Source: an uncultured Lachnospiraceae bacterium (lineage in GTDB: Bacteria; Bacillota; Clostridia; Lachnospirales; Lachnospiraceae). From it: a DNA stretch of 34,562 nucleotides. Shown here piece by piece: positions 7,040 through 13,946 of this stretch (its first letter is position 1; each line of letters begins with the position of its first letter). The stretch is from NCBI GenBank assembly GCA_900546325.1, contig URCR01000029.1, forward strand, positions 1-34,562. The letters are read 5' to 3'. The translations under genes and the position numbers were made by a program. A model generated the notes under the pieces. The model saw only the letters and a list, made by a program, of their open reading frames with translations. It was not told the origin of the DNA and made no database searches.

Positions 7040-7918
7040 ATGAAGAGATGTCAGAATTGCGGCGCTGAATATGAGGAGGACAAAAAATTCTGTAAACATT
7101 GCGGCTCCCCACTCTTGGAAATCGATAAAAATTCAGAACAAGATGGTCATGGGGAGCGCCGTGCCCGAAAAGATGATAACAAAGAAGTGCAAGGCGAACG
7201 ACAGCCGGGGAAAAAGAGAAAAAAGAATTTACGGCTGGCATTGATCATCATTCTTGTGGCTGCGGTCTCCGTAGGCGGGGCATTTGCCGTATATATGATC
7301 CAGGAAAAACGGCTGGAGGCAGTTCGAAAAGAACATGAGAGAAAGGAAAAAGAGATAGAAGAAGAGAGGGAGGAGGAAGAAAAAGCCCGGGAAAAGGCTG
7401 AAAAAGAAGAAAAAGAACAGAAAAAGAAGGAAGCTTTAGAGCAAGAGCAGAAAGAAGAAGAACTAAAAGAACAGCTTCAGGAGAAGGAAGAAGAATTGCA
7501 GAAAGCACAGGAGGAAGCAGACCGTGCAGCAGGAGCTTCCACCAAGAGCAGTTCCGGAATGTCAGCCGGAGAATGGTGGGATTCCAGAGTGGATTCGACA
7601 GAGACGGCCGATGAACAGTTAGCAGCAGAAGTTTCTGCGGAGGATTCGATGGAGACGCAGATGAGCGTTGCACAGAGAAGGTATGAATTGTGGGATAATT
7701 TGTTAAATGAACTGTGGGCCGAGCTGGAGGCAGTGCTCCCGGGGGCAGAGTTAGAAAGTCTTACAGATGAGCAGATCACCTGGATTCAGCAGAAAGAGGC
7801 AATGCTTTCTAACTACTGGCAGGAAACGACAATCGATCATTCTGCTTTTCCGAATGGACCGGCAGCAGATATGACGAAAGATAGAGTGTATTATTTAAGA
7901 GGCAAGCTTCCTTATTAA
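7040..7918 (+). CDS. Zinc-ribbon membrane protein with LprI/DUF1311-like outer domain
   Basis: The 292-residue product begins with a zinc ribbon (CQNCG...CKHCG, residues 4-22). One membrane helix follows (about 64-86), then a long charged coiled coil (about 88-165). The C-terminal outer domain contains RRYELWDNLLNELWAELE and QITWIQQKEAML and ends KDRVYYLRG. This resembles the DUF1311/LprI family, named for a mycobacterial lysozyme inhibitor. I set the start at ATG 7040 because AAGGAA lies 9 bases upstream and the protein then opens at the ribbon like its paralogues; the longer start at 7019 lacks a clear site. The ribbon should be cytoplasmic and the outer domain in the wall space. The general plan resembles TcaA/YvbJ-type proteins, which have a ribbon, one membrane helix and an outer domain. 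Confidence 0.78.
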   Translation: MKRCQNCGAEYEEDKKFCKHCGSPLLEIDKNSEQDGHGERRARKDDNKEVQGERQPGKKRKKNLRLALIIILVAAVSVGGAFAVYMIQEKRLEAVRKEHERKEKEIEEEREEEEKAREKAEKEEKEQKKKEALEQEQKEEELKEQLQEKEEELQKAQEEADRAAGASTKSSSGMSAGEWWDSRVDSTETADEQLAAEVSAEDSMETQMSVAQRRYELWDNLLNELWAELEAVLPGAELESLTDEQITWIQQKEAMLSNYWQETTIDHSAFPNGPAADMTKDRVYYLRGKLPY

Positions 7919-8017
7919 GAAGTAAATTATGAGAAGTCATGGGGTACGGGTACATTTCTTTTCTGCAAAACACCGCAGAAACGATTTGAGAGAGTACACC
8001 AAAGTGGAGGGATGAAA

Positions 8018-9328
8018 ATGTATTGTAAATACTGTGGACGAGAGATCAAGGAAGGAGAGGTCTGCAGCTGCCGCACCCAGAACGATTCTGTGAAAGAAAG
8101 CGGCAGTCAGAAGAGCCAGCCGGGTTCAGACTATCACAGAAAAGAGAAAAAAAGGCAGGAGAAGCCCAAACATTATCAAAACAAGAAGAAAGGCAGCTGG
8201 AATAAGACACCGCTGGTGATTGCGGCAGTATTTTTAGTGCTGGCAGCAGTTAGCTTTGGATGCCTTCGGTTTTTACTGGCAGACACACTTTCCGGCGGAA
8301 GTCTGGAAGCGATTTACCCATATCTGATCTACATTTTGCCATCGGCATTTGCAGTGATTGCAGCAGTGGCAGCTGTCTTTGGAATGTCCGGGAGAGGAAA
8401 ATGGATCGCAGCAGCAATGACAGTTGTAAGTGTTTTAGGAATTGCAGGAATTATGGGATCTATGATTTTAGCGCCATATGAGAGTGGATCGGAAAGGATC
8501 GCAGAGAATGAGGAAGACGGTTCTGTCAGAGTAGAAAAAGGTGAGAAAAAAGATGAAATCAGCGGACTGTTAGAAGAAATCAGAGAAGATTTCGAAGATG
8601 GAAAGATGGATTATGTGGAAGCAAAAAAAGAGCTGGAAGAGATTGATGTTGACGATCTGGAGAAGACACAGGAGAAAAAATATGACAGTCTTGTGGAGGA
8701 TCTCGGAAAAGGGTTAGAAAAAGAGATTTCAGAATACACAAAGATTTCTAATTATAAATATGCAATTAAGTACTTAAACGATATCAGCGAGGAACTGGAC
8801 GATGAGGATGAGGTTGTCAGTGAATTGCTCAAGCAGTGTGACACAGATTATATAAAATATCTGGAGACAGAGAGCAACCGGCTCATCACGGAAGGATCAC
8901 CAAAAGATGCAGTACAGATTCTCGAGGATGCGAAAGAAACGGTAAGTGACCAAGATAAATTAGAGGAATTGATCGCAAAGGCAGAAAAAGCGGAAAAAGA
9001 GGAAACAGATAAAAAGAATGCTGAAGCAAAAAGGGACAGTGAGTATATTATCCCGGACAGCAACAGCCGTTATCTGACAGAGAGCGATATCAGTGGTCTG
9101 TCTCTGCAGCAGCTCAATTACGCCAAGAATGAAATCTATGCGAGAAGAGGACGAAAATTTGATTCGGTAGAATTACAGGAATATTTCGGAAGTAAATCGT
9201 GGTACCGGGGAACAATTGAACCGTCACAGTTTACGAATGATATGCTGAACGACTATGAGATTAAAAATGCAGATTTGTTAAGTGCCAGAGAATTTGCAAT
9301 TGACAGTGGAGGATATAAGTTACGATGA
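8018..9328 (+). CDS. Zinc-ribbon, three-helix membrane protein with YARHG domain
   Basis: This 436-residue protein starts with a short ribbon (CKYCG...CSC). A basic linker leads to three hydrophobic helices between about residues 65 and 155. A mostly helical acidic region follows (with a DYIKYLETE stretch), and then a C-terminal YARHG-type domain at about 345-420. That domain is recognised by LNYAKNEIYARRG, then EYFGSKSWYRG and LNDYEIKNADLL. YARHG domains are extracellular modules of unknown ligand in Firmicutes envelope proteins. ATG 8018 has GGAGG 7 bases upstream, whereas the in-frame ATG at 8012 would leave only one base of spacing. The stop overlaps the next gene by four bases, so the two are translationally coupled. 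Confidence 0.82.
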   Translation: MYCKYCGREIKEGEVCSCRTQNDSVKESGSQKSQPGSDYHRKEKKRQEKPKHYQNKKKGSWNKTPLVIAAVFLVLAAVSFGCLRFLLADTLSGGSLEAIYPYLIYILPSAFAVIAAVAAVFGMSGRGKWIAAAMTVVSVLGIAGIMGSMILAPYESGSERIAENEEDGSVRVEKGEKKDEISGLLEEIREDFEDGKMDYVEAKKELEEIDVDDLEKTQEKKYDSLVEDLGKGLEKEISEYTKISNYKYAIKYLNDISEELDDEDEVVSELLKQCDTDYIKYLETESNRLITEGSPKDAVQILEDAKETVSDQDKLEELIAKAEKAEKEETDKKNAEAKRDSEYIIPDSNSRYLTESDISGLSLQQLNYAKNEIYARRGRKFDSVELQEYFGSKSWYRGTIEPSQFTNDMLNDYEIKNADLLSAREFAIDSGGYKLR

Positions 9329-11388
9329 GATGTACAAAATGTGGATGTGAATTACCGGAAAATTCAAAGTTTTGTTTTGCATGCGGAGCAAAATTAGAGG
9401 AAAATGATTTTGAAGATCAAAAGGAAGAAAGCCTGAAACAGACAGGATGGCAGGCAGATGCAGGCGATGAGGATGAAACCGTTCTTATCGGTCCGGACGA
9501 TGAGGATGAAACGATTCTTCTCGGTGCAAAAGTAAATATTCCTGATTCGGAGACGGAAGACGAGGAAGGGAAGTATTGCCCGTATTGCGGATGTAAAAAT
9601 GATGGAGATGCAGTTTTCTGCTGTGGATGCGGAAAGAATATGGATATGGAAGCACTTGGTGTTGGAGGAAATGCAGGAGGTTCTAAGAAGTCGGGAAGCA
9701 TCCAGGGCGGAAAGCTCCCGTCAGGAAAAATCATCGGTGTGGCAGCGGCAGCTGTCGTTGTTGTCGGGGGGATCACTCTTCTTGTGAATGCACTCGGAGA
9801 TGATACACAGACAAAGATTGCGTACTTAAAAGACGGAAAGGTAATGCAGACTGACTTGAAAAAGTACAAAAAGGAACCTGTGGAATATAGTGGTTCCTAT
9901 GGAGATGAGGATCAGGTTTATGGTGTGCGCGTCACTTATTCCAAAGACGGAAAATATATCTGTTATCCGACAAATGTGGAAAATGAAGATGGAATCACAG
10001 AATTTGATCTGAATCTGCAGAAGACCGGAAAAGAGGGAGCGTCAACAGAGATTGATGATTCTGTTACAAAATATAAGCTGCTCGACAACAATAAGATTAT
10101 TTATCTGAAAGCCGGAAATGATACACTGTATGTCAGCGACCGGAAAGGAAACAAAGAAAAAATTGCATCAGATGTTTCCACGTTTAAACTGGATAAGGAT
10201 CAAAAAAATATTGTATGGGTTGAAACGAACGATGGGAAGAACTCCTTATATCAGCAGGATGTAAAATTAAAGAAAGAAAAGAAGAAGCTTTCTAAAAGCG
10301 CAGATGATTACAAGATCGGCGATGATTTGAAGCAGATTGTTGTGCAGGATGATGACAAAATCTATCTGATCAAAAACTTCGGAGAAAGAGAGAAAATTGC
10401 ATCGGATGTAAGCTGGATTGTTTCAAATAATGAAGAAGATGAAGTGCTGTACTATGTAAAGCAGGATGAGAAAAAGATTGATGCGATGGATATGGTGGAA
10501 GATGACACCGATGGAGACGAGGATATGGAGTGGCTCATGGAAGATTTGGAAGATTATTCCGTAGAGACCGTGCAGAGTTCCTTGTACTGCTATAAGGATG
10601 GAAAAGAAGTGGAAATCGCGAAGGAAATCAGTGGTGACATCTATGCACAGGAAGATTCGGACACGGTTTTATTCACGAGATTTAGCATGGAAGAACTGCC
10701 AAAAGTCCGGGCATCAAAACTGGACGGAACTTATGAGGTAGACGAGAAATACTACAAGGCGCTTCGTGAATCGGCAGAGACTTGCATTTACAATGGAAAA
10801 GAAATCGTGACTCTGGATGCAGATCTCAAAGACCAAACAGGGGAGCAAAGATTCCTGGTAGATGATGAAAAGAACATCGGTTATACAATCAAGACGGAAA
10901 GAGATGAGGAAGGCGAAATAAAAGAAAGCCAGCTTCTTTCATTTAAGACAGGCAAGAAAGCAGATGGAAAATGCAGTGTCGTTGCAGAGGATGTGGATGC
11001 AATGATGGGTGCAAAAAACGGAGATGTTTATTACCTGACAGATATGGATGAAGGAATGGGTGATCTGTACTGCAATGATGAGATGATCGACAGTGATGTT
11101 ATGAGAAGTACATTAGAATTTACAAAAGAAAAAGGATACCCGATCTATATGACCGATTATAATGATTCCAAGAACTTATTTACATTAAAGATGTTTGACG
11201 GAAAAGATGCAAAAGTGATCGCAGATGATGCTTTTGATTACAAAGTCGTAGATGAGAAAAAAATAGCAGTGCTTGCAGATTATGATGACGATGATTCCAC
11301 GGGAACATTGAAACTGTACAGGGGAAAAGATAAGCTGATCGAACTGGATGATGATGTCACTTGTTTGTTTGGCGGAATGTACAATTAG
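9325..11388 (+). CDS. Double zinc-ribbon membrane protein with beta-propeller-like outer domain
   Basis: The 687-residue product has two ribbons (CTKCG...CFACG at 3-21 and CPYCG...CCGCG at 85-103). One membrane helix (about 136-155) leads to a 530-residue outer region. The outer region is built of repeating YLKDGKVM, DNNKIIYLKAGNDTLYV and KIYLIKNFG-type strands, resembling TolB/DUF5050-like propellers. Between the ribbons lies a tandem motif DEDETVLIG (48-56) and DEDETILLG (59-67). Its Thr52 and Thr63 sit in an acidic context on the predicted cytoplasmic side, and it resembles phosphothreonine docking sites for FHA domains. It starts by ATGA overlap with the previous gene. The propeller ligand is unknown. 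The combination suggests a receptor whose cytoplasmic tail is modified by the cluster's kinase. Confidence 0.82.
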   Translation: MRCTKCGCELPENSKFCFACGAKLEENDFEDQKEESLKQTGWQADAGDEDETVLIGPDDEDETILLGAKVNIPDSETEDEEGKYCPYCGCKNDGDAVFCCGCGKNMDMEALGVGGNAGGSKKSGSIQGGKLPSGKIIGVAAAAVVVVGGITLLVNALGDDTQTKIAYLKDGKVMQTDLKKYKKEPVEYSGSYGDEDQVYGVRVTYSKDGKYICYPTNVENEDGITEFDLNLQKTGKEGASTEIDDSVTKYKLLDNNKIIYLKAGNDTLYVSDRKGNKEKIASDVSTFKLDKDQKNIVWVETNDGKNSLYQQDVKLKKEKKKLSKSADDYKIGDDLKQIVVQDDDKIYLIKNFGEREKIASDVSWIVSNNEEDEVLYYVKQDEKKIDAMDMVEDDTDGDEDMEWLMEDLEDYSVETVQSSLYCYKDGKEVEIAKEISGDIYAQEDSDTVLFTRFSMEELPKVRASKLDGTYEVDEKYYKALRESAETCIYNGKEIVTLDADLKDQTGEQRFLVDDEKNIGYTIKTERDEEGEIKESQLLSFKTGKKADGKCSVVAEDVDAMMGAKNGDVYYLTDMDEGMGDLYCNDEMIDSDVMRSTLEFTKEKGYPIYMTDYNDSKNLFTLKMFDGKDAKVIADDAFDYKVVDEKKIAVLADYDDDDSTGTLKLYRGKDKLIELDDDVTCLFGGMYN
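9466..9525 (+). repeat. Tandem DEDET(V/I)L(I/L)G coding repeat
   Basis: Two nine-codon copies (9466-9492 and 9499-9525) encode DEDETVLIG and DEDETILLG with an 11-residue period, both centred on Thr. The nucleotide copies are close but differ at synonymous and conservative positions, so the motif looks maintained at the protein level. It lies between two cytoplasmic zinc ribbons. Confidence 0.8.
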
Positions 11389-11413
11389 CAGTTAGAAGAG
11401 AGGAGAGAGAACA

Positions 11414-11881
11414 ATGGCTTTTTTTGATGAATTGGGAAAGAAAATTTCAGTTACAGGCCAGAATGTAATGCAGAAAGCAAAGGGAATGGCGGATATTACA
11501 GGCTTGAAATCACAGATTAATGAAGAACAGAAAAAAATTGATAAATATTGTCAGAACCTGGGGTATATGTATTATGAGTTAAAACAGGATGATCCGGAGC
11601 CGCAGCTGGCTGAGCTGGTCCGGATGGTTCAGGCAAGTCATCGAAGAATTGAAGCGATCCGTTCAGAGATTGAAGCGATTGAGAGCATTAAGACTTGTCC
11701 TAGATGCGGTGCAGTGCTGGAACCGGGAATGGCATTTTGTGTGGGATGTGGAGCAAAAGTGGAAGAAATGAATGAAGGAATGCAGGTTCCGCCGCAGCAG
11801 GTACGATTCTGCACGAAGTGTGGGAAGCAGATTCCGCAGGGTGCGGTTTTCTGCACAAAATGTGGAACAAGGCAGGAATAA
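11414..11881 (+). CDS. Helical-module protein with two C-terminal zinc ribbons
   Basis: This 155-residue soluble protein begins MAFFDELGKK, close to the MEFFDGMAQK opening of the gene at 6146. It shares that protein's helical module (NLGYMYYELKQ) and a long helix, followed by two ribbons: CPRCG...CVGCG at about 96-114 and CTKCG...CTKCG at about 133-151. A GAGGAGAG site precedes the ATG. It closes the first transcription block, because a strong hairpin terminator lies about 40 bases downstream. It is probably a cytoplasmic partner of the membrane-bound ribbon proteins, perhaps through helix-helix or ribbon-ribbon contacts. The function is otherwise unknown. Confidence 0.8.
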   Translation: MAFFDELGKKISVTGQNVMQKAKGMADITGLKSQINEEQKKIDKYCQNLGYMYYELKQDDPEPQLAELVRMVQASHRRIEAIRSEIEAIESIKTCPRCGAVLEPGMAFCVGCGAKVEEMNEGMQVPPQQVRFCTKCGKQIPQGAVFCTKCGTRQE

Positions 11882-11923
11882 CAAAGATCTGTCCGTACTC
11901 ATACAATGAGAGGCGGGCAGGGG

Positions 11924-11957
11924 AAAAGGCAGAGATGTGGGGACATCTCTGTCTTTT
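11924..11957 (+). terminator. Strong internal terminator of the zinc-ribbon cluster
   Basis: A 15-bp stem with one G-U pair (core CAGAGATGT with ACATCTCTG, loop GGGG) is flanked by AAAA on the left and TTTT on the right. It can therefore act in both directions. It separates the first block (FHA to the gene at 11414) from the amidase, beta-lactamase-fold and TPR genes. No strong promoter is visible between it and the amidase, so partial read-through is possible. Confidence 0.82.
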
Positions 11958-12003
11958 ATCGCATGTGCGGTAAACAGATTGGAATGAAAGAAAGGGGAAA
12001 AGT

Positions 12004-12897
12004 GTGAAAACAAGTCAGAAAATATTAGCAGGAATCTGTACCTGCCTGCTGGTTGTTGTATCTGTCGGATGTGCTGTGACGGCACAGAAGTTACAGACGC
12101 AGAAAGAAGAGAAACAGGCAGTGGAAGAGAAAGTGCAGAGTATGCAGAAAGAAATCCAAGAACTTGAAAAAGAAGTGGAAGAATTAGAAAAGGAGCAGAC
12201 ACAGAGAGAAGAGAAGGAGAAAACAGAAGCGAAAACAGAGGAACAGCCGCAGGACAAGGGAAAGAAGATTGCGATTGATCCGGGACATCAGGGACCGAAT
12301 GTAGATATGAGTGATTTGGAGCCGATGGGACCGGGATCGCAGGAAATGAAAGCAAAAGCATCTTCCGGCACCCAGGGACGTTACACGAATGTTCCGGAGT
12401 ACGAATTGACATTGAATATTTCCAAACAGCTTCGTTCTGAGCTGGAAAACAGAGGCTATGAAGTGGTGCTTACGAGAGAAGATCATGATACTGCAATCAG
12501 TAACAGTGAGAGGGCGCTGATGGCAGCAGAAACAGGATCAGATATTTATGTGAGGATCCATGCAAACGGGAGCGAAGATCCAACGGCAAATGGAGCGATG
12601 ACGATGGTGCCTTCCGCAGAAAATCCATTTGTCGGAGCGCTTCATCCGAAAAGCTATGCGCTCGGGGAGGCTGTGATCAATGCTTACTGTCAGGCATCCG
12701 GGATGGAAAATGACGGAGTGCAGCTCTACGACAACATGACAGGAATCAACTGGAGTCAGATTCCGGTCATCATTCTGGAGATGGGGTATATGACGAATGA
12801 GCAGGACGATGTAAATATGCAGGATCCAGAGTATGAAAAGAAAATGGTCGAGGGCATTGCAAATGGAATCGACCAGTATTTTGCTGCAGGGAATTAA
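12004..12897 (+). CDS. N-acetylmuramoyl-L-alanine amidase (Amidase_3), membrane-anchored
   Basis: The 297-residue product cleaves the bond between muramic acid and L-Ala of peptidoglycan. It has a signal/anchor segment (about 7-22) ending VSVGC, a possible but non-ideal lipobox, then a coiled-coil stalk to about residue 72. The Amidase_3 domain shows zinc ligands His95 (AIDPGHQG), Glu132 (PEYELTL) and His186 (VRIHANGS), and catalytic Glu259 (ILEMGYMTN). The start is GTG at 12004, with AAAGGGG 6 bases upstream. The next gene also encodes an anchored, coiled-coil-stalked enzyme of the wall space. The two are 21 bases apart, so they are probably co-transcribed. It may serve as the wall-remodelling output of the kinase/zinc-ribbon cluster, which is inference. 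Confidence 0.88.
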   Translation: MKTSQKILAGICTCLLVVVSVGCAVTAQKLQTQKEEKQAVEEKVQSMQKEIQELEKEVEELEKEQTQREEKEKTEAKTEEQPQDKGKKIAIDPGHQGPNVDMSDLEPMGPGSQEMKAKASSGTQGRYTNVPEYELTLNISKQLRSELENRGYEVVLTREDHDTAISNSERALMAAETGSDIYVRIHANGSEDPTANGAMTMVPSAENPFVGALHPKSYALGEAVINAYCQASGMENDGVQLYDNMTGINWSQIPVIILEMGYMTNEQDDVNMQDPEYEKKMVEGIANGIDQYFAAGN

Positions 12898-12918
12898 AAT
12901 TACAGCAAGAGGTGTGAG

Positions 12919-13944
12919 ATGAAAAAGAAAGAAAAAGCCGGAAGAAAAGGAAACAAAGCAGGGTGGGTTTACAGTGCAGTCTGCGCGGGCATTATTTTAC
13001 TTGTGGGGATTGGATGGATGCTGCTGGCGGGGCAGTGCAAAGAGATTGAGAAACAGAGACAAAAGGCAGAGGCAGAGGCAGCCGTACAAAAAGAAGAGAA
13101 GAGGCAGCTCACAAAAAGAAAGCAGACATTACAGGAAGAAAAAGAAGAAGCAAAAGCAAATGAAACAAAGGCCGAACAAGAGAAGCAGCAGATCATAGAG
13201 GAGGTCAGCGAGCCTTTGGAGATCGTTTCTCTGGAGGAGATGATTCAGAGCAGAATCGCAGAAAGAACAGCTCTCGGAGAAAAGTGGAACGTATATGTGA
13301 AACAACTGTCGGACGGTTCCTTTGCAGCAGTCGGGGATGAGAAGCTGAAGGCGGCAAGTCTGATCAAATTATATATTATGGGAGCTGTCTATGAGCAGTA
13401 TGACAGCCTGTCTGCACAGTACGGAGCTGCGGAAGTCGACCGGCTTCTTACCGCGATGATCACGGTCAGCGATAACGATGCGGCCAATGAACTTACAAGA
13501 ATGCTCGGAGGCGGAGAGGAGTCTGCGGGGATGGCGCAGGTGAATACATATTGTCAGGGAAAAGGGTATGCAGATTCTTCTATGGGAAGAATGCTTCTTG
13601 CAGACAGTACCCTGGGAGAAAATTATACATCAGCTGTCGACTGCGGAAGTTTTCTGTTTGATGTTTACCAGGGAAGGCATCCACATGCGGATCAGATGTT
13701 AAGTTTGCTGAAGCAGCAGCAGCGTACCGGAAAGATTCCGGCGGGCGTCCCGGAAGGTGTGGAAACGGCGAACAAGACAGGAGAACTTGCCGATGTAGAA
13801 AATGATGCGGCAATCATATGGGCTGACGGAAAGCCTTATATTTTATGTGTGATGGCAGATCAGCTTGTCGATACACAGGCGGCGAGAGAGAAAATTGTGG
13901 CATTGTCATCTGAAATTTACAATCAGATAAAGGGAGGAGAATAG
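12919..13944 (+). CDS. Class A beta-lactamase/PBP-fold serine hydrolase, membrane-anchored
   Basis: The 341-residue protein has a basic N-terminus, one membrane helix (about 16-34), a coiled-coil stalk (about 38-95) and a serine beta-lactamase-like domain. The three active-site motifs are present: SxxK as Ser147-Leu-Ile-Lys150, SDN at 184-186 and KTG at 286-288. Domains of this type include true beta-lactamases and D,D-peptidase-like or inactive wall proteins; anchoring and context favour a wall role over secreted resistance. A canonical Glu166-type omega loop is not obvious to me, so beta-lactam hydrolysis should not be assumed. AGAGGTG precedes the ATG. It ends two bases before the next zinc-ribbon gene. 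Confidence 0.82.
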   Translation: MKKKEKAGRKGNKAGWVYSAVCAGIILLVGIGWMLLAGQCKEIEKQRQKAEAEAAVQKEEKRQLTKRKQTLQEEKEEAKANETKAEQEKQQIIEEVSEPLEIVSLEEMIQSRIAERTALGEKWNVYVKQLSDGSFAAVGDEKLKAASLIKLYIMGAVYEQYDSLSAQYGAAEVDRLLTAMITVSDNDAANELTRMLGGGEESAGMAQVNTYCQGKGYADSSMGRMLLADSTLGENYTSAVDCGSFLFDVYQGRHPHADQMLSLLKQQQRTGKIPAGVPEGVETANKTGELADVENDAAIIWADGKPYILCVMADQLVDTQAAREKIVALSSEIYNQIKGGE

Positions 13945-13946
13945 GT

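Noticed and set aside
7960..7981. Short hairpin TTTCTGC/GCAGAAA between two zinc-ribbon genes
   Set aside because: A 7-bp stem without a T tract; it could be a processing site but nothing supports a function.
12919..13944. Antibiotic-resistance beta-lactamase
   Set aside because: SxxK, SDN and KTG are present, but the membrane anchor, coil and wall-enzyme context fit a wall role equally well, and the omega-loop Glu could not be identified.
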